A stretch of 51,650 nt of DNA from Pancytospora philotis (GCA_023647555.1 JALRLY010000250.1:1-51650), one strand, 5' to 3'; shown: positions 8,781 to 18,173, counted from the first letter of the stretch. Made by a program: numbers and translations. The notes: generated from the letters alone by a model not told the origin.

Positions 8781-10121
8781 ATGAATTTCGCTGGCTTGAT
8801 GCTGTTGGCACCAGCGTTGCGCTGTGCTCGTACGCAGTCTGCTGCATCGAGTGCTCCTGCAGCATTGCACGATATTTTCCCGCTAGAGAGCATCAAGGGA
8901 GCCATGCGCCCGAAAATGGAAAAAAACAAGCGTCTGTCGGAATACTTGAGTCTGTGCAAGTCCCTGTGTGAATGGTGCATAGCGCAGAACAATAATCGCG
9001 CGCCCGCATTCAAAATAGATATTTCGGGTATGCAGAAGCTCGCTGCAGATTATAATGCAGAGATGGACACCGGCCACCTCGCAAAGCTCATCGAAATGGT
9101 TCTGCTTTCCGACGAAAGAGTTGTCGATATCATCAGAACACTGGCTGGCAGTCTTAAGTACGGATATCTGGAGGTCCTGCATGATGCATTCAAGAAGGTT
9201 GGCAAGTCGGATATCGATTACTGTCTTATAAACACCATGGAAGAGGGAGGTAAAATAGTAAGGAAAAATGGCGCCGCTGAGCAGCTTGATAGGATACGCA
9301 AATGCATACAAGAAGAGCTGGCGGCCGCTCTCGAGAGGCCCACCAGGGAATATTTATATCTGCTCGGCGCGCCCACGGGGTGCTCACATTCCGACGCGCT
9401 AGCGCACATACTGCGAAGGAGGGAGGTGTTCAAAACTGATTTTTACACGGATCTGGCCGGTGTTTTTACGGTTTTGCTGGAGGACGAATCTCGGCGCAGT
9501 AGCAGCTCAGGCATTGCCGAGCCGTTGCTATACGCCGCCTCGAGACTCTCGGGCTTTGGGACCGACCATTTTAAGCGGTGCAGAGATGCTTTGCTCCGCG
9601 GCATGATGGTGATTGATGATGAGGCAGTTGCTGCAATGCTCGGCTACTCTTGGATACGCAAGGGAATGGAGCCAAGCTACATCATCGACTTCTTGGCTTC
9701 TAATGTTGGCGAAAACGCTATCAGCCCGCGCTTTCTGAGCAATGCAATCAGTTGGTACATGAACCGAGCGGGGTGCAGTGCAGCGCCCGAGCCAGTCATG
9801 GATTTGCTGCGCGGCTACTACTTTGCTTTGAGCCAGGATTCCCCCAGTCATGAGCGGCTGAGGGCGGTGTTCGAGGATCGTGCGCTTTTGAACGGTCTTC
9901 CGCCGCGGTTCCTCTATGAAATTGCTGAGGGTTTGCACAGATCAATTCAGGATCCGGTACGCAGCGCAAACATGCGCAGATTCTTAAGCAGCATAATGCT
10001 CGATGACCAGAATCGCGGGTTGATTGCTGATTATGCCAGACAGTTTGGTAACTATGGATTGCTGCACTACATACTTACCAATGCAAGAGCCAGGTCTGAT
10101 GAGCAAGCTCCCTCTAATTAA
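8781..10121 (+). CDS. Family A secreted protein A3
   Basis: 446 aa. The signal peptide begins MNFAGLMLLAPALRC and is followed by a small Ala/Ser stretch (TQSAASSAPAALHD). The core shows SLCEWC, a KYGYLEVLHDAFKK block, RIRKCIQEEL, then DALAHILRRREVFKTDFYTDL, FTVLLEDESRR, DHFKRC, ISPRFLS and YYF.....RL...F.DRALLNGLPPRFLYEIAE. The LPPRFLYEIAE segment is shared with A1 and so is the closest C-terminal relationship. Its N-terminal half is closer to A4 and A5 (FAGLMLL(A/T)PA). This mixed affinity suggests exchange between copies. The ATG at 8781 follows CCCC by three bases. Confidence 0.9.
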   Translation: MNFAGLMLLAPALRCARTQSAASSAPAALHDIFPLESIKGAMRPKMEKNKRLSEYLSLCKSLCEWCIAQNNNRAPAFKIDISGMQKLAADYNAEMDTGHLAKLIEMVLLSDERVVDIIRTLAGSLKYGYLEVLHDAFKKVGKSDIDYCLINTMEEGGKIVRKNGAAEQLDRIRKCIQEELAAALERPTREYLYLLGAPTGCSHSDALAHILRRREVFKTDFYTDLAGVFTVLLEDESRRSSSSGIAEPLLYAASRLSGFGTDHFKRCRDALLRGMMVIDDEAVAAMLGYSWIRKGMEPSYIIDFLASNVGENAISPRFLSNAISWYMNRAGCSAAPEPVMDLLRGYYFALSQDSPSHERLRAVFEDRALLNGLPPRFLYEIAEGLHRSIQDPVRSANMRRFLSSIMLDDQNRGLIADYARQFGNYGLLHYILTNARARSDEQAPSN

Positions 10122-10434
10122 ATCAGAATTTCCTAGTCAGACTTGGTATTAATATGGGACGCGCACGGTATCTTGCATTTAGAGATATCGCCATGTAGTG
10201 AAGTGCATCATCGAAGCAACACCGCGTGTTGTAGCTTATAGAATAGCTATTAACAGCCATATCCAGAGCCATGCGCGTGACAGATGTGCTAGGCGATGCG
10301 ATACCGGATCATCTGCATCCACTTACTCTTTAAACTGAATTTGTGCCGCTTCACTGCCGGTCTCAGAATTGCCGATCTAACTTAGCGCAGCACAGGAAAT
10401 CGCAGCGATAAAGATGTGAAAATTTTACCCATAA
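10122..10434. other. Intergenic gap A3-A4
   Basis: 313 bases with nothing recognisable except the AAAATTTTACCC start signal of A4 at 10419-10430. Confidence 0.55.
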
Positions 10435-11772
10435 ATGAAATTCGCTGGACTGATGCTGTTGACGCCTGCTGTGCTGTGCACTCGTGCGCAGTCTGCTGCA
10501 TCGAGCAGCTTCGATACAGTGCGTCGAAGATTCCCGCTGGCCAGCATCGAGGGAGCCATGCGCACCATCTCAGATAGCAACGGATTGAAGTCGGAGTACG
10601 TAAAAATATGCGAACGACTGCGCGAATGGTGCACCATACAGAACGACATGCGTGGATCCGCCTCTAATATCGATATTTTGGGTATGGAGGATATTGCTAT
10701 CAGAAGGGGTATGGAGAAGATTGTTGCAGAGCGCGGTCTGGCAGAGACCGCTGCAAGGCATGGTCTGGAGACGATTATCGCAGAGCACGGCCTGGGACAG
10801 GCTGCTGCAGAGCGCGGTAAGGATATTGAATATAAAAAAGGGGTCATTGAGATGGTCCTCCTTTCTGAGCAGAATATAATTGATGTTATCAGATCGCTGG
10901 CGGTTGATTTCAAGTACGGGTTTCTCGAAGTCTTGTATGATATATTCAAGAAGACAACCCCATCTGCCATCGAGGCTGTTTTGAACGACCCCTTGTACAC
11001 CGGCGTGGCAGAGGTAGAAACAATCAAGAATAATTGCACCGATGAGCAGCTTGACAGGATACGCACGTGCATACAGGAAGAGATGACGGCAACATTAGCG
11101 ATGTCTACGAGCGATTGTTTAGCTCGGATTGATGGGCCCCTTATTTGCTCATATACTGATGCACTAGCGCATCTTCTGCGAAGAAAAGAGGCGCTTTATA
11201 CTGATTTTTACGACGAACTGGCCAGTGTCTTCAAAGTTTTGTTGAAGCACGAATCGCAGCGCGGTAAAAGATCAGACTTTATCGAGCCGCTGTTCCGTGC
11301 TGTCGCGGAGCTTGCTTGCTTCAGTTGTCACCAATTCCAGCGCTGTAAGAGCGCTTTGCTCAACAGCATTATGGCCTCTGACGATCCTGAAGTTGTTGAC
11401 ATGTGTGAATGGGATATGCTACGCGGCATCAGACCCAAATCTTATATTATTACGTATTTGATTTTGAATGTTAGCAGTAGTATCAGCCCGTATTTTTTGT
11501 TTAATGCTATTGACCGGTTCATGAAAGTAGGGGCCAAGAGACTTCATTCTTCGGTGTTCACGAGGCTGCTGGAACGCTACTTTTTTGACCCAGCCAATCC
11601 CTCTCTCTGCAAAACACGCCAGGAGGTCGTTTTGAGCAACGAAGCGCTGCGCGACCGTTTACCATACGATATTCGGCTCAAAATGGAGATACAGGCGGGC
11701 GTCCCCGGTAGCCAAGAGAAATATGATAAATTATCGAAGCCGGAGAGAGCTGGCGGAAATTCATCATCGTGA
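10435..11772 (+). CDS. Family A secreted protein A4, with 9-residue repeats
   Basis: 445 aa. The signal peptide begins MKFAGLMLLTPAVLCTRAQ. The core is typical: LREWC, FKYGFLEVLYDIFKK, RIRTCIQEEM, DALAHLLRRKEALYTDFYDEL, FIEPLF, QFQRC, SISPYFL and a shortened C terminus ending in a Ser run. What sets it apart is an expansion of five 9-residue units between residues 84 and 128 (of the type MEKIVAERG / LETIIAEHG), where the paralogues have unique sequence. An out-of-frame event would destroy the gene, but the 27-bp unit keeps phase. It is flanked by A3 and A5 in the same direction. Confidence 0.9.
   Translation: MKFAGLMLLTPAVLCTRAQSAASSSFDTVRRRFPLASIEGAMRTISDSNGLKSEYVKICERLREWCTIQNDMRGSASNIDILGMEDIAIRRGMEKIVAERGLAETAARHGLETIIAEHGLGQAAAERGKDIEYKKGVIEMVLLSEQNIIDVIRSLAVDFKYGFLEVLYDIFKKTTPSAIEAVLNDPLYTGVAEVETIKNNCTDEQLDRIRTCIQEEMTATLAMSTSDCLARIDGPLICSYTDALAHLLRRKEALYTDFYDELASVFKVLLKHESQRGKRSDFIEPLFRAVAELACFSCHQFQRCKSALLNSIMASDDPEVVDMCEWDMLRGIRPKSYIITYLILNVSSSISPYFLFNAIDRFMKVGAKRLHSSVFTRLLERYFFDPANPSLCKTRQEVVLSNEALRDRLPYDIRLKMEIQAGVPGSQEKYDKLSKPERAGGNSSS
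10684..10818 (+). repeat. In-frame 27-bp minisatellite in A4
   Basis: Five consecutive 27-base units at 10684-10710, 10711-10737, 10738-10764, 10765-10791 and 10792-10818 encode 9-residue, probably helical units ending in (R/H)G. A1-A3 and A5 lack it. Confidence 0.85.
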
Positions 11773-12135
11773 AACTATTGTGCAGTAGTACTTATTTGTA
11801 CTAATAAATTCTACTTTCAAAATTCTTCTTTTTTGTCTGTGCTTAGGCCGGCTCGTCTGCATGTCATATTCGATGAGTTTCAAAGTATTGCCTCGCTGTG
11901 ATCATCACTATCGTAACTTCTATTGAGTAGCTATTGTATTAAGTGATTAACTACGCGCCTTGCAACGCGGCTTATGATACGCGTCTTGTTCCGCGCGTAG
12001 AATTGCTATGATTTTCGTCTGCTCAATAAGAGCAATGGCACGAGCACGCATGTTATCAACTTTCTAATATCCCTCCTGTTTGGCTCAATGCGCAGGAGAT
12101 CGTTGTGATAAAAATCTGAAAAAAGTTACCCCTAT
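11773..12135. other. Intergenic gap A4-A5
   Basis: 363 bases without a gene. AATAAATTC lies about 30 bases after the A4 stop. The stretch CATATTCGATGAGT(T/G) recurs after A5 (near 13475), so the 3' flanks of A4 and A5 are homologous and were duplicated with the genes. Confidence 0.6.
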
Positions 12136-13389
12136 ATGAGATTCGCTGGCTTGATGCTGTTGGCGCCGGCGTTTCGGTGCGCTCATACACAAGCCGCGGC
12201 ATCGAGCAGTCCTGTAGACATGAGCAACTTTATCCCGCAGGATACCGTTGGGCTGGCCGGCTACGCGACATTTCTAAAGAGCTTCGGGCTCGAAGAAATT
12301 CGCGAGCGTCTGCACGAATGGTGCATCATAGAGAATGACTTAAGTCGTCCCCCCGCAACTAAGGTCGAGATCGTAGAGGTTAAACTGAGTCATGATGAGC
12401 GGTTCGATCTTGATGCAGGTTGCAGAATATGGGACATCCAAGTCATCCTGCTTACCGATAAGAATGTTATCGATACCATCAGAAAGCTGGCGGGCAACCT
12501 CAAGTACGGATACCTAGAAGTCCTGCATCACATCTTTCAGAATATTAATTTGTCGTATCTCGAATCCTGCTTTCGCAACGGCTGGTATGCCACCATGGAG
12601 GAGGGAAGAGAAAATATCGTGAATAACTGCGCCGACGCGCAGCTGGGCAGGATACGCGCGTGCATAGAAGAGGAGATAGCGGCAGCGCTGGGTGTAGCCA
12701 CGAGCGAGTATCTGAATTTGAATGGTACCCCTACGAGCTGCTCATACCATGATGTGTTAGCGCATCTGCTGCGAAGGAATAAGATGCTTGAAACTGATTT
12801 TTACAAAGATCTGGCCGGAGTTTTCACAGCTTTGCTGGAGGACAAAGCCCAGCGTGGCAGAAAGTCAGATATTCTCGAGCCGCTGTTCCATGCCGTCTTA
12901 GAGCTCACGAGAATCGGCAGCAAGCATGCTATACACTGCAGAGAGACTCTGCTCGGCTGCATGATGGCCGTCAATGATTCTGCTGTCGCTGACATGCTTA
13001 CATGGCCCAAGCTACGCAGTGGGAAGCCTGTATCAGATTTAATCGCATTCATGGCTTCTAAAGTTGGCGAGAACATCAGTCCGTACTTCTTGAGCGGTGC
13101 TATCAACTGGTACTCATTGCATAAGCAAAACAGATGTGATTCGACATTCTCTGATGTCATGGATTTGCTGATCAACTACTTTTTCGGCCAACTTAAGGAT
13201 GACCTCAGCAGTAAGCGGCTGAATATACTCTTTGCGGACAAAGCGCTGCTGAGGAGCTTCCCGGAGGCTTTCCATCGTAAACTAGAGGGCGTGCTGCTCC
13301 ATGACATGAGGGCTGGCGTCGCTAATGGCGAAAGGGACTACAAGACGTTTATGAATCTAATGAAAACTGATGGAAATAATACGTCATAA
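12136..13389 (+). CDS. Family A secreted protein A5
   Basis: 417 aa. The signal peptide begins MRFAGLMLLAPAFRC. The family core is complete: RLHEWC, LKYGYLEVLHHIFQ, RIRACIEEEI, DVLAHLLRRNKMLETDFYKDL, ILEPLF, KHAIHC, NISPYFLSGAINWY, then YFF......RL.ILFADKALL. The C terminus is short and polar. N-terminal and central parts are closest to A3 and A4, and the end resembles A2 (KTFMNLM against KLFMDML). The ATG follows TTACCCC by three bases. It is the last copy before proteasome alpha-2, whose start lies 259 bases downstream. Confidence 0.9.
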   Translation: MRFAGLMLLAPAFRCAHTQAAASSSPVDMSNFIPQDTVGLAGYATFLKSFGLEEIRERLHEWCIIENDLSRPPATKVEIVEVKLSHDERFDLDAGCRIWDIQVILLTDKNVIDTIRKLAGNLKYGYLEVLHHIFQNINLSYLESCFRNGWYATMEEGRENIVNNCADAQLGRIRACIEEEIAAALGVATSEYLNLNGTPTSCSYHDVLAHLLRRNKMLETDFYKDLAGVFTALLEDKAQRGRKSDILEPLFHAVLELTRIGSKHAIHCRETLLGCMMAVNDSAVADMLTWPKLRSGKPVSDLIAFMASKVGENISPYFLSGAINWYSLHKQNRCDSTFSDVMDLLINYFFGQLKDDLSSKRLNILFADKALLRSFPEAFHRKLEGVLLHDMRAGVANGERDYKTFMNLMKTDGNNTS

Positions 13390-13639
13390 AATTATAGTGC
13401 AGCTTAGCTATGCGTATTAATATAAATCTTAACTTTCAATTTTTTATCTGTTCTTTGACTGTGCGTGCCAGCAAATCATATTCGATGAGTGTTAAACTAC
13501 TATTTTACTACTACCTGCGATTATCTCCCATTACGCATCCACTCATCGGCTCCTATCCTGAGCTTTTCTTGCATCGTCTTTTACCCTGAGCTTTTCTTGC
13601 ATCAGCTTTTCTCCTGAGCATTTCTTGCGAACTTTCAGA

Positions 13640-13644
13640 CCCCC
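13640..13644 (+). promoter_or_regulatory. CCCCC start signal of proteasome alpha-2
   Basis: CCCCC ends four bases before the ATG at 13648. Upstream is an imperfect repeat with GAGC.TTTCTTGC(A/G) at about 13560, 13590 and 13615. Confidence 0.7.
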
Positions 13645-13647
13645 TAA

Positions 13648-14346
13648 ATGTTCTTGAACCCCGACAAGTCCCTCACTGTTTTCAGCAGCAAGGGCAAGCT
13701 GGACCAGTGCGACAACGCGCTCAGAGCGGCGATGAACAGCTCGCTGGCCATCGGCTGCGCGGGCGAGGACGGCTGCGTGCTCGTATCCTTCAAGAACGTC
13801 TCGAGCCTCATCGTGAAGGAGCAGTACTACAAGGTTTTCTCGGTCTGCCCCACGATCGGCGTGTCCTTCTCCGGCCTGCAGCCCGATTTCCATGCGCAGC
13901 TTGCGCTGGCCCAGGAGGTCTGCCAGGACTACTTCGATGTCTACGAGCGCTTCCCGACGCTGGACGTGTTCATCGCCGAGTTCAGCATCGAGGTGCAGAA
14001 CCTCACGCAGCGCAAGGGCTACCGGCCCTTCGGCACGTTCCTGATATTTGTTGGGTCCACGCGCGAGGGCCCGTGCTGCATGCAGATCGACCCGAGCGGC
14101 AGCTACCGCTCCATCATGGTGTCTGCCAGCGGCGTGGGCTATGCGGACGCATGCAAGTTCGTGGAGCGCAGGCGCGGGCTGCTCGATGACAACATCGTAA
14201 ACTCGCTGGGTGCGCTGCGGGACTACGCGGGGAAGGAGTTCGGACCGAAGGACGTGAGCATCGGCGTGTACGAGTCCTCGAAGGGGCGCTTCCGTGTGTT
14301 CACGCAGGAGCAGATAGACGAGGTATTTGATGCCCAGTCGAGCTAA
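13648..14346 (+). CDS. 20S proteasome subunit alpha type-2
   Basis: Structural, non-catalytic subunit of the 20S core alpha ring. 232 aa, the usual length. It starts with the alpha-type N-terminal pattern (SLTVFSSKGKLDQ), has a conserved GLQPDFHAQLALAQEVCQDYF helix, and the RPFG....VG...GP...QIDPSGSY run best matches subunit alpha-2 (yeast Pre8). It ends with ..VSIGVYESSKGRFRVFT. The classic alpha signature GxxxQxEYA is altered here to GKLDQCDNA, losing the Glu-Tyr. The ATG at 13648 follows CCCCC. Codons are mostly G/C-ending, as in other core genes. AATAAA follows the stop within 10 bases. Confidence 0.92.
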   Translation: MFLNPDKSLTVFSSKGKLDQCDNALRAAMNSSLAIGCAGEDGCVLVSFKNVSSLIVKEQYYKVFSVCPTIGVSFSGLQPDFHAQLALAQEVCQDYFDVYERFPTLDVFIAEFSIEVQNLTQRKGYRPFGTFLIFVGSTREGPCCMQIDPSGSYRSIMVSASGVGYADACKFVERRRGLLDDNIVNSLGALRDYAGKEFGPKDVSIGVYESSKGRFRVFTQEQIDEVFDAQSS

Positions 14347-14599
14347 TGCTAATAAATAAGTTGTTCTAGTTGATGATTGGTATTCATATGAGAGTTTATT
14401 CATATGTGTGTTATTGATAACGCAATAGATAATTGTTATACTCTCGTAAGTGATAGGCCTTGTTGCCATCTTAACAAATTATATGGCATAAAATATCTAA
14501 ATGATAAAAACTCATAGGAACAATACAATACAACAAAAACAACACCAATAACACGAAAAAAGATTTAATACACTCAAAGCCCCCTGTAGCTCAATTTGT

Positions 14600-15610
14600 T
14601 CATTTATAGTTATAGGGCACGTTTCTGTATGAGTAATCGGGTGTGTTATCATCGTCGCGCTCGGCCGCCGGCGACCCGCGCGGCCGGTCGAAGCCCTGCT
14701 GGCCGTCTTGCGGCGCATCGCGCCCGCCTTTCCCGGCGAACCAGCCGCCGCCCTGCGCGCCACGCGACTGCCCCTGCCCGCCCCAGCGCCCGCCGCCCTG
14801 CTGCTGGCTGGGGCCCTGTCCGTCGTAGCGCTGCTGGCCCTGGCGATCAAATCTATCATCGCCGCGGCCGTATCCGCCGCCCTGGCGATTGCCACCAAAC
14901 TGGCCATCGAATCTATTCTGGGACGCACCGCCCCGGTTAAAGCTGCTGCCCCAGCCGCCCTGGTCGTTCCGGTCCTGGTTGCCCCATTTGGGCGGGGCGC
15001 CCTGGAAGCTGTTGCGGCCGGTCGAGCTACCCTGGAAGCTGTTGCTGCGGGGCGGGGCGCCGCCCTGGAAATTACTTCCCTGGAAACTATTATTGCCTTG
15101 GAAATTACCGCCCTGGAAGCTGTTATTACGGCTGGAAGACCCACCCTGGAAACTGTTGCTGCGGTTGAATGACCCGCCCTGGAAGCTGTTGCTGCGATCA
15201 AACTGGCCGCCGTACCCGCCACGGCCCTGCCCACCACGCTCCGGCGGCCTGTCGTACCGCGGGCGGTCGGCGCCCTGCGCCCGGGGAGCCAGCTTGCCGG
15301 CGCGCTTGAGCCGCTCAACCTCGCCGGACACGCCGTCCACATCGAACGGCATGCAGAAGTAGTCGGGATTCTCGACAATATCAACAACGCCCTCGCCGAG
15401 CTGGCAGAACTGCACGTAGTTGTCCACCCAGACCTTGTCGGCCTCCGCGGCCAGCCCGGGGTCCATCATCAGGCCGTACCGCAGCTCGTCGGGGTGGATG
15501 TCCGAGTCCCCGGTGGCGTAGATGTACACGGGGTACTCGGGCGGATGCGCAAAGCGGCAGCGGTCGTTCAAGCACTCGGAAGCCATGTAGTATCTGCACA
15601 CGGGCCGCAT
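14600..15610 (-). CDS. CCCH zinc-finger protein with NSFQGG/RGG repeats
   Basis: 336 aa. One N-terminal CCCH finger has Cys5, Cys13, Cys18 and His22 (C-x7-C-x4-C-x3-H). After a folded segment to about residue 110 comes a long Gly/Gln/Asn/Arg-rich disordered tail: RGG motifs, then about eight copies of (N)SFQG(G), then GQ-rich runs. A single amino-terminal CCCH finger plus F-x-G-type repeats resembles Nup42-like nucleoporins, but an mRNA-binding hnRNP-like protein fits as well. I chose the ATG at 15610 because GGGG (15614-15617) and AAAAATTT (15631-15638) precede it on the coding strand. The frame extends 34 codons further only without an ATG. It is convergent with proteasome alpha-2. Confidence 0.85.
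   Translation of the reverse strand: MRPVCRYYMASECLNDRCRFAHPPEYPVYIYATGDSDIHPDELRYGLMMDPGLAAEADKVWVDNYVQFCQLGEGVVDIVENPDYFCMPFDVDGVSGEVERLKRAGKLAPRAQGADRPRYDRPPERGGQGRGGYGGQFDRSNSFQGGSFNRSNSFQGGSSSRNNSFQGGNFQGNNSFQGSNFQGGAPPRSNSFQGSSTGRNSFQGAPPKWGNQDRNDQGGWGSSFNRGGASQNRFDGQFGGNRQGGGYGRGDDRFDRQGQQRYDGQGPSQQQGGGRWGGQGQSRGAQGGGWFAGKGGRDAPQDGQQGFDRPRGSPAAERDDDNTPDYSYRNVPYNYK
14985..15215 (-). repeat. NSFQGG-coding repeat tract
   Basis: Irregular repeats around CTGGAAGCTGTT on the + strand (NSFQG on the coding strand), about eight copies spaced 24-45 bases, sometimes preceded by (S/N)R. They lie in the tail of the CCCH protein. Confidence 0.8.
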
Positions 15611-15848
15611 CTCGGGGCTCGGCGCTCCATAAAAATTTGCAGATCGGGAGTTAACGAAGGGCTGCCATGGGCGTTGAGTGTTTTGTGTTGAACGGAGAAA
15701 TGTTGATATCAATTCGTCTTATGCTGAGTGTTTTCACGGGTAAGCTGCTTGCAAAACGATGTTTATAGATGGCATCGCGTCGATTACGACTTTGATGTGT
15801 GCGCATTCAGATACTAACTCTGAACTAACTTGTATCTGTATTAATTAT

Positions 15849-15865
15849 GGTTCAATGGCGCAATA

Positions 15866-15898
<33 letters not shown>

Positions 15899-15922
15899 TG
15901 AGTTCAAGTCTCACTTGAACCG
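15849..15922 (+). tRNA. tRNA-Asn (GTT)
   Basis: A 74-base cloverleaf. The acceptor stem GGTTCAA (15849-15855) pairs with TTGAACC (15915-15921), with discriminator G at 15922. The D arm is TGGCGCAATAGGTTAGCGC, the anticodon loop CTGTTAA has GTT at 15883-15885, and the T arm is GTGAG-TTCAAGT-CTCAC. It has no intron and no encoded CCA. TTTTT at 15923-15927 is the Pol III terminator. Confidence 0.97.
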
Positions 15923-15927
15923 TTTTT
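15923..15927 (+). terminator. Pol III T-run terminator of tRNA-Asn
   Basis: TTTTT directly after the discriminator base. Confidence 0.85.
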
Positions 15928-16033
15928 GCTTTTGGCGCCGCCCGTTGGTGCGGTGTTATTTTATTGATTTACAAGCGGGCTCTTGTACGCGGCTGGCGCA
16001 ATGCTTTTGTTTTGAACAAACTTAGGCGCCTTA

Positions 16034-16798
16034 ATGAGACTAAACATGAGCAGATACAGTGTGTGTAATCTATTAGCGCTTCTGGTTTTATCTACTGCTA
16101 GCTGCGGAGCAGAAGAGCGAAAGACCGTCTGTGTTGCTGATAGCAATCAGCAGATGCGCGTTTTTATTGCCGAATATGCGCGTATCTCAAGCCACAGTGG
16201 CACAGATAGTGTGAGCTTCAGCTTGCGCATCGAGAATGGGCATCCGGAGAGCCTTGCCATTGCATTCATGTCGTACGACTCATGTGCCAACAAATGGGAG
16301 ACCCTGTCCAATGGGTCGAAGCATGAGCATACGGATGCGGCACAGACCCATATTATAAGCACCGTGGCCATCGCAAACAGATGGCATCTGGCCTGCGTCG
16401 CCCCCTCCAGTGGCTCAGGACAAATGTATTACTCGCAGCCCGTATTTTATAGCCCGCTCGGAGCCACGAGCACGGACGCTCCGCCTGCCCCGCCTGTGTC
16501 TAGCGCTGCTGGAGGCACTAGCATTGGACCCGGAGCATTCGCTCTGATAGTCCTCTTCTTGCTGTGGATCGTGACGCCGCTCGTCATTGTTTTTATGATC
16601 TGCTGGTGGGGCGTGTCGCTGGCCCGCTCGTGCTGCGCCCCGCATGTTGTGCACAGGGAGACACAGACAAGGCTTGCGTCGCCGCACAGCTGCGTCATGC
16701 AGAAGATGCGCGCGCCCAGGCTGCGCGGCTTTCAGCTCAACGACCAGTACGGCAATCCGTACTGCGGGGAAAGTCCACACTATTTAAATAAAGCATAG
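16034..16798 (+). CDS. Family C-like single-pass membrane protein C0
   Basis: 254 aa. Signal peptide about 1-25 (MSRYSVCNLLALLVLSTASC), an ectodomain of about 130 residues, a Pro/Ala/Ser stalk, one strong membrane segment about 163-190 (FALIVLFLLWIVTPLVIVF) and a basic, Cys/His-containing cytoplasmic tail. The ectodomain end, RWHLACVAP....QMYYSQPVF, lines up with QMWYALAVRP....CIYSTKPIF in C1-C3, so it is probably a distant relative. Either ATG (16034 or 16046) could be the start. It lacks the near-invariant promoter of C1-C3. AATAAA is embedded in the coding end (..LNKA-stop). Confidence 0.85.
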   Translation: MRLNMSRYSVCNLLALLVLSTASCGAEERKTVCVADSNQQMRVFIAEYARISSHSGTDSVSFSLRIENGHPESLAIAFMSYDSCANKWETLSNGSKHEHTDAAQTHIISTVAIANRWHLACVAPSSGSGQMYYSQPVFYSPLGATSTDAPPAPPVSSAAGGTSIGPGAFALIVLFLLWIVTPLVIVFMICWWGVSLARSCCAPHVVHRETQTRLASPHSCVMQKMRAPRLRGFQLNDQYGNPYCGESPHYLNKA

Positions 16799-16948
16799 TT
16801 TTGAGATGCATTTTATTTATAATACTGTAAATAGATGCAGTAATGCATCAGCTTATACAGAGCTATTCATTAGCTATGAATATACACGTATCAATAGAGT
16901 GGCTATGCAATAATAGACTATAAAATTCTATACCCTGCTTAATAAAGA

Positions 16949-17767
16949 CTAGCAGCGTTGTTTATACTCGATTTCTTCAAATTCATCGTCTGCGTCAATG
17001 CATTCAAAGCTGTCATCTCTATTGATGCATTCGAAGCCATCCCGCTCACTCGGATTTGGCCAGCGCTTTCGCAGCATTCTGAGCATGCATCTGAGCTTAG
17101 GCAGCATTTCGCGTCGTATATCCGCGTTGCACTTTATCTCTTTATCCAGCTCTTCTATGTCGTTATGCACGAAGGAATCGTCGCTGTACTTCAGATCCGC
17201 ATAGGCCTTGTAGTCTTGCTCCGTATAGCCATTCCCGCCGTCCATGACAAATTCCCACGGATATTTACTTAACTGGTCGGTTACCTCCCTCTTGAGCTTC
17301 GCCCTGGCTGCAGCAACGGCCTCGTGCTCGTCTTGCGATACCGACTTCTGCTCTCCACTTGTCTCGCCGTCATTGCTGGAATACTGTGAGCCCATTAGAT
17401 TCTCGATGAACGCCTGTGAAAACATCTTCTTGAGAAAGCACAGCTCCGCGAACCCAAAGGCCCTCACCAAGCTATCCAAAAGCTTACCGCTGGTACTGGC
17501 AATGATTGACTGCACCACGTAGTACCTTTCCTCGCATACGGTATTTCCACAAACTTCTGCAGCGTTGATTTCCCGCTTATTGTATTTGTTTCTCCTGCAT
17601 GCCTCGTACAGCTTAGACAGCGATCTTTCGTCATCCTGATTCAACGAAATGCAGCGGTGGTGAACGCCGCTTCGCCAGATCCCCGAGCTGCTCCCGGTGT
17701 TCGTCATGGATCCGGCCGAGGCCCGCAGGCAGCCCAGCATAAACAGTGCAATCTGTAGCATCATCAT
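16949..17767 (-). CDS. Family D secreted protein D1
   Basis: 272 aa, function unknown. It starts with three Met codons, then a signal peptide (LQIALFMLGCLRASAG). The mature part is Cys-containing and helical. The C terminus is acidic with a twice-repeated motif (FECI....DSFECI, then DEFEEIEY). It shares with D2 the early Cys-rich segment, a V.SI/FI..... block, and Y(T/E)..DY..Y...(K/R)YS.......DIE.L followed by L..LR.(M/L). AAATTTT lies about 25 bases upstream of the ATG, but no CCC motif. It is the left of two tandem minus-strand copies between family C genes. Confidence 0.85.
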   Translation of the reverse strand: MMMLQIALFMLGCLRASAGSMTNTGSSSGIWRSGVHHRCISLNQDDERSLSKLYEACRRNKYNKREINAAEVCGNTVCEERYYVVQSIIASTSGKLLDSLVRAFGFAELCFLKKMFSQAFIENLMGSQYSSNDGETSGEQKSVSQDEHEAVAAARAKLKREVTDQLSKYPWEFVMDGGNGYTEQDYKAYADLKYSDDSFVHNDIEELDKEIKCNADIRREMLPKLRCMLRMLRKRWPNPSERDGFECINRDDSFECIDADDEFEEIEYKQRC

Positions 17768-18173
17768 TAAAGAGCAGCAAAATTTCGTGAGAAATGAATT
17801 TGCGGGCGATAAGAAAAGGGGTAATAGCGCCCCTTGCTACTATTTCATTGGCTATTGCAGATGCATCATGATATCATCAACGGTGCATCAATTTTGATCT
17901 GTATTTTGATTTTTAAAGGGGTAACACTGCCCTCCATTGTGAAATGAGCCATGTGGTATTTTGGTCTGTGCTTGTGTCAAATCACATAATCACATAATCA
18001 TGCTGCCACGCCCGGTGTTAGATACAAAAATGTGCTGGATAGCTTTAGCAAAGCCCGACGCATAAAGTTTCTAGCCATTTACCGCATCAATGATGCATTT
18101 GTGATAAAGGACCGTATGCAGGCTGTGACAAAATGCCAGAACTATTTATTCGATCAATAAACCAGTGTTTGTT
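17768..18173. other. Intergenic gap D1-D2
   Basis: 406 bases, no gene. It contains the D1 AAATTTT element near its left end and an ATCACATAATCACATAATCATG near-repeat at about 17983-18002. AATAAA (minus strand) serves D2. Confidence 0.55.

Noticed and set aside
14512..15387. Other frames across the CCCH/NSFQGG gene, including plus-strand PWKLLL repeats
   Set aside because: They are repeats of the real gene read in the wrong frame or strand; the real frame has the CCCH finger and promoter.
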